NCBI GenBank assembly: GCA_016787665.1
Contig: JAEUUC010000011.1
Location: forward strand, 310,001 to 374,000
Direction: 5' to 3'
DNA: 64,000 nucleotides
Source of the DNA: Cyclobacteriaceae bacterium
GTDB taxonomy: Bacteria; Bacteroidota; Bacteroidia; Cytophagales; Cyclobacteriaceae
A program made the translations under genes and the position numbers. Positions 55,140-63,811 of the stretch are shown here, piece after piece (position 1 is the stretch's first letter; every line of letters begins with the position of its first letter). Under the pieces are notes generated by a model. The model worked only from the letters and a program-made list of their open reading frames with translations. It ran no database searches and was not told the origin of the DNA.

Positions 55140-56266
55140 TTTCGTTCAACCGGCAGATACGACTCCCAAAACGCTTTATCGAATGGCACCTTTCGCGTAT
55201 CAAAATCATTCGAGTCCTCGGGTAAGGGCCTCACATCATCAAGTGTGAGTTCGGTTACCCAAACCGTATTTCGTGTAATGTACCAGCGTCTTCCACCATC
55301 CATTTTGAATTCGTTTAGTCGTGATCCTCTGAAAAGATACGGAAAATAGAAGCCATTGGTCTTGCGATAAATCACTTCAGAATAAAACGGCCCGGCATGC
55401 AATTCGTGCCGAACAAGAGCGAGGGATGAGGTGGTGATGAAAAGAACTCCTTTGTAGGTGTTGGGCACAATGCCATAACCTGTATTTGCCTTTGTCGGCT
55501 TGGGTACCGTGTACTCTAACCGATAAACGGTATCCTCTTCGTACGTGGTGACACCAGCGAGCCGAACGTCAAATTCATTCAGTAACTTCAGATTGAAAAT
55601 CCCCCTTCGATGCTCGTCCATCAACAGATCCGCGCTTGAAACTTCAAAAGAAGGCCAATACGTATACCGAACTGATTTCAATAGGTCCTCACCCCCCTCG
55701 CGGACGTGGAGCAATTTGAACTTCTTCTTGCCTGTGGGTCGATAACCTTCAAAATACCCAGCCAGAACCGATTCCACTTCATAAGTGGAGTGAGTTAAAG
55801 AATCCGTTGTACGGATTACAGAATACAGTTGAAGATTAAACTCTTTCTGGTAATAATTGACATGCACCTGTTCGACCACTTCACGAATTAAATCCGCAGG
55901 CGTGATCGGTTTTGCACTAACCGCTAATTCACTCAAAAGAGTTGGCTCAGGCTTTAATATAAATAGGAATGACTTCTGATCGATCTTTAGAAGGCTGTCT
56001 ACCGAGTGTGTCTGACTTCGATAACCCACACATGAAATTCTGATTTTTGATTCAGGTGCCTTTTTCGAGATGCGAATGGTGAATTCACCAAGATAATCGG
56101 CAGCCGTACCCTCGTGGGTACCCAACCAGGCCACATGGGCAAAGGGAACCGGGCGTTTGTCAAGCTCGTCCTGGATTTGGCCTTTTAACCAAGTCTGAGC
56201 GAACGAACTGACAGAAACGAAGATAAGCACATTCGTATACGCGATTAAAATTCGGTAGCTGACCAT
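55136..56266 (-). CDS. Exported carboxypeptidase-like regulatory domain protein
   Basis: A 376-residue envelope protein. After a signal peptide (RILIAYTNVLIFVSVSSFAQ) comes a CarboxypepD_reg-like beta-sandwich (LKGQIQDELDKRPVPFAHVAWLGTHEGTAADYLGEFTIRI, residues 26-100). A long C-terminal part of about 260 residues follows (ITPADLIREVVEQVHVNYYQ and many aromatic strands) that resembles Bacteroidota periplasmic/outer-membrane proteins without assigned function. Overlaps the DUF748 stop by one base and the VOC start by 4 bp, so the three genes are an operon. Confidence 0.82.
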   Translation of the reverse strand: MVSYRILIAYTNVLIFVSVSSFAQTWLKGQIQDELDKRPVPFAHVAWLGTHEGTAADYLGEFTIRISKKAPESKIRISCVGYRSQTHSVDSLLKIDQKSFLFILKPEPTLLSELAVSAKPITPADLIREVVEQVHVNYYQKEFNLQLYSVIRTTDSLTHSTYEVESVLAGYFEGYRPTGKKKFKLLHVREGGEDLLKSVRYTYWPSFEVSSADLLMDEHRRGIFNLKLLNEFDVRLAGVTTYEEDTVYRLEYTVPKPTKANTGYGIVPNTYKGVLFITTSSLALVRHELHAGPFYSEVIYRKTNGFYFPYLFRGSRLNEFKMDGGRRWYITRNTVWVTELTLDDVRPLPEDSNDFDTRKVPFDKAFWESYLPVERK

Positions 56267-58539
56267 TACTCCGGCCCTCCCAAGTAAAAATTCGTCACCA
56301 TGCGCGACCGTGTTTCATACGGAACATCCTTCGCTTCTTTCGGGTCCACAACACGTATCCGGCCGCGGTCTGCCATCTTCACCTGAAAGAGGTATTGCTC
56401 CACGCTTTGCCTGCGCAGTTCCAACAATTCGTTCAGCTTTGCCTGCAACCGTTCGTTCCCCACCACTCTTCTTGATTTATCAAAGATCGAAAGCAAAGAG
56501 CCGCCCGTCTGGCTTTGCTGCTCCACAAACGCCATAAAGGCAGAGTCGCGCGGGGCCAGTTCATCTACTGCTGCGGCATCCTCGGGGGTAGCCGCCTCTT
56601 CGGTTTTGATGCGCTTTTGGAAAAACAGGAATCTCTTCTTGCTTTCCCGAAGTGCCAACTCATCCATTTCGCGCTGGAAATTGTACACTTTGATTAATTC
56701 CAGATTGACTTCCGGAGTAGTGGCAAGACTAGCCACCATGGCATCCAGCGACTTCTTTTGTTGATCGTCCAGATCCGTTTGGAGCAAGCCCCAGTCAAAT
56801 CCAGCAACTAATTTTTCGTCAACACCGGCTTTACCCGCCAGCAACTTGCCCGGTGCCGCGACCGCCTTCGACAGCAGGTTTTTAAAGACCTGCCAAATCA
56901 CGCGGCCGATTTTGTACTTGGGGTCGTCCAGATTGCCTTCGATGGGCAGATCAATCTTAACATTTCCGTTCTTATCGCGCAGCAGGGCTACGGCCAGTTT
57001 GATTGGTAGGTTGTAGGCCGTTTTGTTTTTTACTTTGTCACCCACTTTTATCGTGCGGATTTCCAGCCGGTGATCACTCTTTAAATAGCGGTCTCGCACA
57101 GAACTGGAACTGGTGTAATAACACACGCCATCTGTAAACGGGTGCGCCACCCAGTAATTCGAATACGGATTGAAATCCGATACCAGCAAATCACGGATCG
57201 TGTAGTGAATATCCATGTCGCGGAAGCCTTTCGGATCAATCGATATTTCCCCATTCAGGCGGCCGCTCGTATTCAGTATTGAAGAGGCTTTGAATACGAT
57301 ATCTTCATCCGCACTGCTTACCCGTTCCGCTTTGATCATCAGATCTTCCAGTACATAATTGAATTTGCTGTGCAGCGTGTAGTCGTTGAACACCAGCTTA
57401 CCGCCCCGAAGCACCAGGCTATCGGCCCGATAATTACTAAATGCATAGTGTTGAGAGGCTTCGCGAATGTACGCAGCCATCAACGCAAAAACGTTGCCAT
57501 ACGCTACGGCTGTAGCAAGGGAATCGGATGACGGCCCGGCCGATGCCGAAGTAGTGTCGTTCAACAGTTTACTGAAGTTATTCCCTTGCTCCAGCAGCTC
57601 AAATTTCAGGTAAGGATTGGTGAGCCGCAGTTGTTGAAAATTGTACAGCTCTGCTGCCACATTAAGTGAATCGATTACCACGTGGAGTTCATCCGCTGTT
57701 ACGAGATTACCCTGATCGGGGTCTGTGAGCGCAAAGCCGTTCAGCTTCAACTCACCCGTGGTGATGATCTCCTGGGGCGTGTTCAGATTGCCGGAAAGCC
57801 GTTGGTGGCTGGTGAAATGGCCTTCAAAGTTACCGGCTTGCATATAGTCTTTTACGTAAGGCAGTAACAAGGCCAGGTTGAGACTGTCCAGTTGATAGTT
57901 GGTAGCATAGGCCAACGACTCGATGTCAAGATCAAACGTGCCGGCCGCCTTTCCTCCTTTTGTGAAGGCCATCGAGAACTCGTAGTGTTCACGCGGGTCA
58001 TCCCACCGGATAGCCGGGCACGTGACGTTGATCTTTTCTATCCCCACTTCAGCCGAAAGGTCAAGGTTTCGGTAAACAAACGTTCCATTGGCAAGCGTGA
58101 GGTTGAACAAAAAATACTTGATCGGTTCGGCCACAGGTTCAGGCGACCGGGTGGTCGTGTCCGAGGAAGAAAAACGATCTACGAGATCATCAAAATTAAA
58201 ATGTTCGCCATGTTGCGTGATCAAGATCCGCGGAGCAGTAACCGTAAGCTCATCGATCTGGTAGCTGCCCGTGAGCATTTTCAGAATGGCCGGATTAACA
58301 AAAATGTTGTCCACCTCAACAAATACCGCAGTGTCATTCTTCTCATACAACCGGAAGCCATTCAGGGTAAGGCTGCCGCTGAATACATTGAATGATGCGC
58401 TTTCAATTGTCAACCTGCGCCCGAGCCATTCGCGGCTGGTCTTCTGAAGGTAACTCCGTACCAGAGGTGGCACCACGACCACCGACAGGAGCAATAGGGA
58501 AGCCAGAATGACTAACAAAACCTTAAGCCAACGGGCCAT
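56266..58539 (-). CDS. DUF748 / AsmA-like envelope protein
   Basis: A 757-residue protein with one N-terminal membrane anchor (WLKVLLVILASLLLLSVVVVPPLV) and a long repetitive beta region typical of AsmA/DUF748 proteins (LTIESASFNVFSGSLTLNGFRL; GTFVYRNLDLSAEVGIEKINV; ELKLNGFALTDPDQGNL). The C-terminal 150 residues contain DLPIEGNLDDPKYKIGRVIWQVFKNLL and helical segments. AsmA relatives are linked to lipid transport or outer-membrane biogenesis in the periplasm. First gene of the three-gene operon with the regulatory-domain and VOC proteins. Confidence 0.88.
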   Translation of the reverse strand: MARWLKVLLVILASLLLLSVVVVPPLVRSYLQKTSREWLGRRLTIESASFNVFSGSLTLNGFRLYEKNDTAVFVEVDNIFVNPAILKMLTGSYQIDELTVTAPRILITQHGEHFNFDDLVDRFSSSDTTTRSPEPVAEPIKYFLFNLTLANGTFVYRNLDLSAEVGIEKINVTCPAIRWDDPREHYEFSMAFTKGGKAAGTFDLDIESLAYATNYQLDSLNLALLLPYVKDYMQAGNFEGHFTSHQRLSGNLNTPQEIITTGELKLNGFALTDPDQGNLVTADELHVVIDSLNVAAELYNFQQLRLTNPYLKFELLEQGNNFSKLLNDTTSASAGPSSDSLATAVAYGNVFALMAAYIREASQHYAFSNYRADSLVLRGGKLVFNDYTLHSKFNYVLEDLMIKAERVSSADEDIVFKASSILNTSGRLNGEISIDPKGFRDMDIHYTIRDLLVSDFNPYSNYWVAHPFTDGVCYYTSSSSVRDRYLKSDHRLEIRTIKVGDKVKNKTAYNLPIKLAVALLRDKNGNVKIDLPIEGNLDDPKYKIGRVIWQVFKNLLSKAVAAPGKLLAGKAGVDEKLVAGFDWGLLQTDLDDQQKKSLDAMVASLATTPEVNLELIKVYNFQREMDELALRESKKRFLFFQKRIKTEEAATPEDAAAVDELAPRDSAFMAFVEQQSQTGGSLLSIFDKSRRVVGNERLQAKLNELLELRRQSVEQYLFQVKMADRGRIRVVDPKEAKDVPYETRSRMVTNFYLGGPE

Positions 58540-58683
58540 TTTTCTCAGAATTGATTGGTGTGGTTAAACAAACCTGATGTTGTTGTATGATAAAATCAAA
58601 TGGTCAAACAAAGTACCAAAAGCTGGCGTTATTTTAGAGGTTATTAGGTTCTAAGATCTGTGCAGTTGATTTGTGGGGTTTGG

Positions 58684-58738
58684 CCCGATGAACAATCGGG
58701 ATGGGGTTAGGGGTACGCAGGGGTGCGTACCCCTTTTT
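58684..58738 (+). terminator. Tandem hairpins, second one terminator-like
   Basis: In the 202-bp gap between the K+ channel and DUF748 genes, CCCGAT/ATCGGG (58684-58700, 5-nt loop) is followed by GGGGTACGCA/TGCGTACCCC (58710-58719, 58724-58733; GGGG loop) and TTTTT. The T-run lies on the plus strand, opposite to both flanking minus-strand genes, so an orientation-matching transcript is not obvious. It may be a dispersed hairpin element. Confidence 0.5.
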
Positions 58739-58741
58739 CAT

Positions 58742-59794
58742 TTATAAGCCTTCTTCCATTCGGAACAACCGGTTAAGCCGGTCCTCACCCTTTCGGTCCA
58801 TCAGCATCACCAGGTAGTCATTTTCCTGAATGATCACATTGCTCTCCGGGTTCCGAATAAAACTGCGGGTGGGTGTAGTCTTTACAATTCCAATAAGGAT
58901 CACGTTGCACTGTTTCTTCAGATCGAAAAAGGCCTTCTCGTACGGTGTATTGGCAAATCCATTGTTGCCGGTAATGCGAAACTGTTTGATATCATATTGA
59001 TGGTCTTCATGTGCATACGCGATGATTTCTTCGCTGAACAGCGCAACATCCGGCTCGTAAATGTAGCTGGCCAACAGTTTGGACGAGATTTCGTTCTTTG
59101 AAATCGCGTAGGTAACCCCGGCATTATGGAAGGTGCTTTTCAGATTTCCATTATCAAGCGTTACTACATAGTTCAGGTTGGCATAATGTTTTTTTATATT
59201 AATGATATACACAAGCTTTTCGGTGTCATCCTGCAGATTGATGAAGACAATAGCCGCCTCGGAAATGTTTGCCTTCTCCAGCAGGTCGAAATTGTTGTAG
59301 TCGGAGTACAGTGTAAAAACCTGGTCAAAGGAGTAGTATTCGCGAATAATGTCGATGGTGGCGCGGTCTTTGGTTACCACGGCTACCTGGCGGCCGGCTG
59401 CAATCAGGTGCGTAATCACCGATTGGGCAAAGTCATTCCACCCAATGATAACCACGTGATTACTAAACCGGGAACCATTAAGGCCCATTTCCTTTTGCTC
59501 TTTCAGCGTGCTCATAAAGTTTGCAATTTGACCAATGACAAAACCGTAAATACCCAGAGTCGAAAACAAGAAGACAAACCCAATCATTCGCCCCCAATAC
59601 GTGACGGGTGTAATATCGCCATAACCCACGGAGGTAAACGTAGCCACGACAAACCACATAGCATCCTGCAAGGAGTTCATCCGGGAGCCGGGCGCGCCCT
59701 TCTCCAGGTACAACATGATAAAGATTAACACACCGTAAGCAAAGGCTATAAAGGCAATGGTAAAGCCGAAGGTCCGGTAGTTGGGGCGCTTCAT
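58742..59794 (-). CDS. Two-helix potassium channel with RCK domain
   Basis: A 350-residue K+ channel subunit. Two membrane helices (residues about 8-30 and 65-90) flank the pore loop with selectivity filter TFTSVGYGDITPV. The cytoplasmic part is a TrkA-N/RCK domain (NHVVIIGWNDFAQSVITHLIAAGRQVAVVT; ANISEAAIVFINLQDDT) plus a TrkA-C-like end (IIQENDYLVMLMDR). Family members are tetramers gated by ligands such as Ca2+ or nucleotides; the ligand is unknown here. It stands alone, 57 bp from the cytochrome c gene. Confidence 0.93.
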   Translation of the reverse strand: MKRPNYRTFGFTIAFIAFAYGVLIFIMLYLEKGAPGSRMNSLQDAMWFVVATFTSVGYGDITPVTYWGRMIGFVFLFSTLGIYGFVIGQIANFMSTLKEQKEMGLNGSRFSNHVVIIGWNDFAQSVITHLIAAGRQVAVVTKDRATIDIIREYYSFDQVFTLYSDYNNFDLLEKANISEAAIVFINLQDDTEKLVYIINIKKHYANLNYVVTLDNGNLKSTFHNAGVTYAISKNEISSKLLASYIYEPDVALFSEEIIAYAHEDHQYDIKQFRITGNNGFANTPYEKAFFDLKKQCNVILIGIVKTTPTRSFIRNPESNVIIQENDYLVMLMDRKGEDRLNRLFRMEEGL

Positions 59795-59851
59795 TAGGTT
59801 TTGGCAACCTTAAAGTAATGGAATTTTTAACTGGATTGAAAGAACAGGGGG

Positions 59852-60289
59852 TCAGGGGGCACAGGCTGCGGAAATCTGCTGCACCTCCTCCACCGTTACC
59901 AGGCCCCGGTTACGCCCCCAGGTGTTGTACAAATAGGTGGTGATTTCGGCCACTTCCAGGTCCGTCAGGTACGGTATACCCGGCATGGGCTGGTTATACT
60001 CGCGGCCATTTACCAACATGGATCCCCGTAGGCCTTTTCGCATAGAGCAAACTACCTCGCTGAAGCGCTGATCTACGAAATCAGACTGACTTAACGGAGG
60101 ATACAACAGGCCAAGGCCGGTGCCGTCCTTTTGGTGACAATTGCTGCAATATTGAACGTAGAGTTGCTGACCCTGCACGTAGTATTGCGAAAACCGCGCG
60201 TCACGGGTTTGGCACGACTGGAAGTGTATCACCTGGATCGTGCCAATCATCAGAATCACGATCCAGCCATACCTACGGGTTACTTTCAC
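59852..60289 (-). CDS. Small c-type cytochrome (lipoprotein-like)
   Basis: A 145-residue monohaem cytochrome c with a single attachment motif YCSNCHQKDG near residue 48 and a probable axial Met in YNQPMPGIPYLTDLE. The N-terminal hydrophobic segment ends in FQSC, a possible but atypical lipobox. It overlaps the SCO gene by 17 bp, placing it in one operon with the copper chaperone and MOSC genes; electron transfer to or from a terminal oxidase is the natural role. Confidence 0.88.
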   Translation of the reverse strand: MKVTRRYGWIVILMIGTIQVIHFQSCQTRDARFSQYYVQGQQLYVQYCSNCHQKDGTGLGLLYPPLSQSDFVDQRFSEVVCSMRKGLRGSMLVNGREYNQPMPGIPYLTDLEVAEITTYLYNTWGRNRGLVTVEEVQQISAACAP

Positions 60290-60923
60290 GTCTCAACTTC
60301 TTAATGTCCACGATTAGCCGGTTCACCTCTTCCTCCTTGGTGCCGTCATACTTTCCGCGAATGCGCCCCTGGCGATCAATCAACAAAAAAGCCCCGCTAT
60401 GGATAAAGCCATCCGGCTCTGATTTATCCTCCAACGCGGTGGCAAAATAGCTGGTTTGGGCAATCTTGTAGATTGAATCTTTTATGCCTGTCACAAAATG
60501 CCACCGACCACTCTCCACACCCAACCGTTTGGCAAAGTCGCGCAGCAAAGCCACCGTATCGTATTCAGGGTCAATCGTGTGCGAAATAATCTGTACGTCC
60601 GGCATATCGCGGGTGGCTTCATACACGCGAAGCATTTGTGTTTTCATGATCGGACAAATGGTGCGACAACTGGTAAAGAAAAAATCAGCCACATATACCT
60701 TGCCGCGGAACGTGTCATTAGTTACCACGGCACTATCCTGGTCAACAAAGGCAAAAGGAGCAATGCGATGGAAGAGGGTGTCACCATTGACCACTTTGCG
60801 TTCGCCAAAGATCGGCAGGGGCAACTCTTTGGTTTTACACGATTCCAGTATTGATACGATAGCCACCAAAAGAACGGGCAGCACAACGCTGGCTCTACGG
60901 CTCAAATCAAAACGTAATTTCAT
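60273..60923 (-). CDS. SCO1/SenC family copper chaperone
   Basis: A 216-residue thioredoxin-fold protein, anchored by an N-terminal helix (ASVVLPVLLVAIVSILESC; the Cys may be lipidated). The copper site is FFTSCRTICPIM (CxxxC) with the distal His in DGFIHSGAFLL. SCO proteins deliver copper to the CuA site of cytochrome oxidase or act in redox signalling. Overlaps the cytochrome c gene and the MOSC gene by 17 bp each. Confidence 0.93.
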   Translation of the reverse strand: MKLRFDLSRRASVVLPVLLVAIVSILESCKTKELPLPIFGERKVVNGDTLFHRIAPFAFVDQDSAVVTNDTFRGKVYVADFFFTSCRTICPIMKTQMLRVYEATRDMPDVQIISHTIDPEYDTVALLRDFAKRLGVESGRWHFVTGIKDSIYKIAQTSYFATALEDKSEPDGFIHSGAFLLIDRQGRIRGKYDGTKEEEVNRLIVDIKKLRRESNP

Positions 60924-61692
60924 CTCCTTCTTTAATGGTTAGTTGATCTATCGCCAAAACATTCTGGCCGAAATAAATTTTGTTGTCGCGCTTTCGATAG
61001 GTACTCAGGGTGGCCAGGGGTTCCTTGCCCACCTGTCCGGTTTGCTGATCAATGGTAATCATTACGCATCGGCTGCAGGGCTTAACTCCGCGAAACCGAT
61101 TGGCGCCCACCCGGAATTCGCGCCACTGATCCTCATCGTGCGGCTGGCCTCCGCGAAAAACGAGGTTAGGCCGAAAACGATTCATCGGTACCGGGCTGCC
61201 CAACTTGCTGTTCAGCCCGTGCAGGGCGGCTTCCCCCACAATCAATAGCGGATATCCATCAGCCAGGCTTACATTTTCTTCGTGCTTTGCGTAGGCCGGA
61301 TCAACCGGACGTGGCGCGGATTCTTCGAACGCCACCAGCCGTGTCGGCTGACCAAGATGCCGCGAAAACCACGCGTTCAGTTCGGCCTCTACTTCCCGAA
61401 CGGTAACGTCATCGTCCCACACGGTAGCCCGAAACGGCTCGCCACCCTTCGCCTGCGTGGGAAAGTCGATCGCCTCTCCCTGGTACGAAACCCGAAAACC
61501 ACCTTCGACCTTCGATACGTGAAACTGCGAGAGTAAAGGCAGCGTGCGTTGGGTAAGAAATTGTCCTTCGCTATCCACCAACATCCATCGCCTGTCGAAT
61601 TCAAGCCCCTTTCCCAAAACGCGGGCAGCGGGCACACGAATACCCCCTAGTGACTTTACCGGGTAAATCCAAATCTCGGACAGCGTGTACAT
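60907..61692 (-). CDS. MOSC domain protein (YcbX/mARC-like)
   Basis: A 261-residue molybdenum-cofactor-binding protein. It begins with the MOSC N-terminal beta barrel (YTLSEIWIYPVKSLGGIRV, FDRRWMLVDSEGQFLTQRTLP) and has the MOSC core NRFRPNLVFRGG and VKPCSRCVMITID, whose Cys would bind Mo. mARC/YcbX relatives reduce N-hydroxylated compounds. ATG 61692 gives the natural start; an upstream ATG is in a Cys-rich extension. It overlaps the SCO gene by 17 bp and heads the operon. Confidence 0.92.
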   Translation of the reverse strand: MYTLSEIWIYPVKSLGGIRVPAARVLGKGLEFDRRWMLVDSEGQFLTQRTLPLLSQFHVSKVEGGFRVSYQGEAIDFPTQAKGGEPFRATVWDDDVTVREVEAELNAWFSRHLGQPTRLVAFEESAPRPVDPAYAKHEENVSLADGYPLLIVGEAALHGLNSKLGSPVPMNRFRPNLVFRGGQPHDEDQWREFRVGANRFRGVKPCSRCVMITIDQQTGQVGKEPLATLSTYRKRDNKIYFGQNVLAIDQLTIKEGDEITF

Positions 61693-61698
61693 TACGCG

Positions 61699-61706
61699 CA
61701 AAAATA
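61699..61706 (-). promoter_or_regulatory. -7 promoter box of the MOSC operon, flanked by a palindrome
   Basis: On the minus strand the sequence is TATTTTTG, an exact TAnnTTTG match ending 6 bp before the MOSC ATG. It is framed by ACGCG (61694-61698) and CGCGT (61707-61711), an inverted repeat exactly around the box, suggestive of a site where a regulator would block the promoter. Confidence 0.5.
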
Positions 61707-61751
61707 CGCGTCCAACGCAACAAATGAGCACACATCACCATTCAATTCTGC

Positions 61752-61759
61752 TATCTTCG
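61752..61759 (+). promoter_or_regulatory. -7 promoter box (TATCTTCG) of the Crp/Fnr gene
   Basis: TATCTTCG differs from TAnnTTTG at one position and ends 4 bp before the ATG at 61764, the same short spacing as at several other genes in the window. Confidence 0.4.
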
Positions 61760-61763
61760 CCAA

Positions 61764-62444
61764 ATGGCCCGTGAAGCAGCGCTGTGGTTTTTTGAAAGCG
61801 TAAATCTGTACCAGATTCTATGCCCGCATAAGGTGAAAAAGATGCCGGAGCAGCATTCGTTCCTCCACTTTAAAAAGGATGAATTTGTGTACCTGCCGAA
61901 CGAGCCTTCACAAAATATCTACATGATTGCGGAAGGCCGCGTGAAAATCGGGCGATACCTGGAGGATGGTAAGGAAATTGTGCTGTCCATTCTGACCAAA
62001 GGAGAAATATTCGGAGAATTGGCCGTTGCAGGCGAAGAAACCCGTAAGGACTTTGCGCAGGCGATGGACAACGACACCACCCTGTGCCCGTTGAGCATTG
62101 ACGAACTGAAAGACCTGATGTTCGAAAACAAGGAATTAAGTTTTCGGATACTCAAGTTAGTTGGCCTGCGATTGATGAAACTTGAGCGCAAGCTGGAGTT
62201 ACTGGTTTTTAAAGATGCCCGCACGCGCATTGTTGAATTCCTGAAAGATGCCGCCTCCTGGAAAGGCAAAAAGGTGGGTTACGAAACGTTGATTCAAACC
62301 AAACTTACCCACAAGGATATTGCTTCACTCACGGGCACCTCGCGCCAAACGGTTACCACCATCCTCAATGAACTGAAAGAAGCCAACGTGATCAACTTTG
62401 ATCGCAAACGCATTTTGATCCGCGATTTAGATAAACTGCAGTAG
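61764..62444 (+). CDS. Crp/Fnr family transcriptional regulator
   Basis: A 226-residue regulator with an N-terminal cyclic-nucleotide-binding-fold domain (FVYLPNEPSQNIYMIAEGRVKIGRYLEDGKEIVLSILTKGEIFGELAVAG) and C-terminal winged HTH (LTHKDIASLTGTSRQTVTTILNELKEANVINF). The recognition helix is SRQTVTTIL. One Cys lies near residue 20 (YQILCPHKV) and another in TTLCPLS; no four-Cys Fnr-type cluster is present. The gene is divergent from the MOSC-SCO-cytochrome operon, 71 bp apart, and may control it. Confidence 0.93.
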   Translation: MAREAALWFFESVNLYQILCPHKVKKMPEQHSFLHFKKDEFVYLPNEPSQNIYMIAEGRVKIGRYLEDGKEIVLSILTKGEIFGELAVAGEETRKDFAQAMDNDTTLCPLSIDELKDLMFENKELSFRILKLVGLRLMKLERKLELLVFKDARTRIVEFLKDAASWKGKKVGYETLIQTKLTHKDIASLTGTSRQTVTTILNELKEANVINFDRKRILIRDLDKLQ

Positions 62445-62482
62445 ATGTCCGAAGCCTGACATTTCGGGACTGGCGGCTGCCC

Positions 62483-62490
62483 TAGCTTTG
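62483..62490 (+). promoter_or_regulatory. -7 promoter box (TAGCTTTG)
   Basis: Exact TAnnTTTG match ending 4 bp before the ATG of the barrel protein gene at 62495, after the Crp/Fnr stop. Confidence 0.5.
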
Positions 62491-62494
62491 GGGC

Positions 62495-63202
62495 ATGAAA
62501 AAAGTCATACTCACCGCAGTGTTATCTGGCTTGGGCTACCTGGCCGTTGGTCAGGCTACCAATCGTTTTCTGGAAGGCACGATAGCGGCCGGGCAGCGCA
62601 AGTTCAGTGGCTCTGCCGCCTATCGTTACCAATGGAACCTGGGCAAAAAAGGAAAATTCAGTATCGGAGTGGGCGGGCGGATTACCACGTTCCGCGGCAC
62701 CGATCTTTACTACGAAACCGCCCCGGCCAACATCACCAGCGGAAAAACGGGTGTCACGGTAATCTTTACCGAAACGATTGCCGCCAACATCGACTCGATT
62801 CAAATGGCAAGTTCGTCCCTCACGGCCATCAATGCCATGATCTCCCTCGCCTACCGACCAACTACCCGCTGGGAAATCGGATTCAATATTGACGCCATCG
62901 GCTTTACGTTAGGCAATGAAAAGAATGCTCAATACATCAACGAATCGCAAACAACCGCAACAACAGCCTCGCCTACGCGATTCAACCTGCTGCTCACCAG
63001 CGACAATGATTTGGGAACGCTCAACTCCGAACTTTGGCTGGCCTACGGGATTTCGGAAAAAATGCATCTCAAAATCGGGTATCAGTTTCTGTTTACCGAG
63101 TATACTACGGCCAGCGAGGTCCAGACCTTTCCCGAACCCAATGACCGCTTCCGGAACAAAGGTTCGCTGATTGCACTTGGCGTGATGTACCGCCTACGAT
63201 AA
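62495..63202 (+). CDS. Putative outer-membrane beta-barrel protein
   Basis: A 235-residue exported protein. Signal peptide MKKVILTAVLSGLGYLAVGQ is followed by alternating amphipathic strands ending in aromatic residues (KFSGSAAYRYQWNLGKKGKFSIGVGGRITTF; WEIGFNIDAIGFTLG; SELWLAYGISEKMHLKIGYQFLFTEY) and a final strand ending ALGVMYRLR, as in small outer-membrane barrels. Family not identified. The stop overlaps the convergent glycosyltransferase gene by 9 bp. Confidence 0.82.
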   Translation: MKKVILTAVLSGLGYLAVGQATNRFLEGTIAAGQRKFSGSAAYRYQWNLGKKGKFSIGVGGRITTFRGTDLYYETAPANITSGKTGVTVIFTETIAANIDSIQMASSSLTAINAMISLAYRPTTRWEIGFNIDAIGFTLGNEKNAQYINESQTTATTASPTRFNLLLTSDNDLGTLNSELWLAYGISEKMHLKIGYQFLFTEYTTASEVQTFPEPNDRFRNKGSLIALGVMYRLR

Positions 63203-63811
63203 ATGCCAGGAAGGAGGTAAATCATCCGCCTCGTCCACATCGGTGAGCGTCACCAGTTGTTTAACGTGCAATTGAAGGCGTGCGGTATCGGTTAGGGTAT
63301 CAGCCAGTACAGAAGAGGAACCCCATTTCTTGTTTTGAAAAAGTGTAGCATGCCATTGCTTCATGCCCAAAAGATAGTAGCCACCATCCCGGGCCGGCCC
63401 AATGACCACGTCATGCGCAGCCAGTTGCTCAAATGCCGTTTGCACGACCGCTGTCGTGAGCTCAAGACAATCCGTACCGATGATGACCACGTGGCGATAC
63501 CCATCTGCAAATGCCTGCCGGAAAGAATTCGACATTCGTTCACCCAAATCGGAGCCGTGCTGCAACGTCTTTTGGAAACGTGAGTTTCGCCAGGCGTCTT
63601 CGCGGTCAATGAAATCGGAGTAGCACACCCGGCAATCCACGGCAAGCGCAGCAACCAATTCCCGCGTATGACTGGCCAGGCGGTAGTACACGGCCAAAGC
63701 GGCCTCATCGCCTATGCCGGCTGCCAGTCGGGTTTTCACCTTTCCTAACGCTGGGTTGCGGTAGTAGATCAACAGCAGGCAATCGCGATAGCTGGGTTCT
63801 TTTTTATACAT
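63194..63811 (-). CDS. TIGR04282 / DUF2064 family glycosyltransferase-like protein
   Basis: A 205-residue GT-A-fold protein. The diagnostic segments are LLIYYRNPALGKVKTRLAAGIGDEAAL (nucleotide-binding loop), QHGSDLGERMSNSFRQAF, VVIIGTDCLELT (metal Asp), HDVVIGPARDGGYYLLGM. The family is annotated as arsenosugar-biosynthesis glycosyltransferase-like, but members occur widely and the real substrate is unproven. ATG 63811 (MYKKEPSYRD) overlaps by 8 bp the stop of the upstream membrane-protein frame, indicating co-translation. Confidence 0.88.
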   Translation of the reverse strand: MYKKEPSYRDCLLLIYYRNPALGKVKTRLAAGIGDEAALAVYYRLASHTRELVAALAVDCRVCYSDFIDREDAWRNSRFQKTLQHGSDLGERMSNSFRQAFADGYRHVVIIGTDCLELTTAVVQTAFEQLAAHDVVIGPARDGGYYLLGMKQWHATLFQNKKWGSSSVLADTLTDTARLQLHVKQLVTLTDVDEADDLPPSWHLS

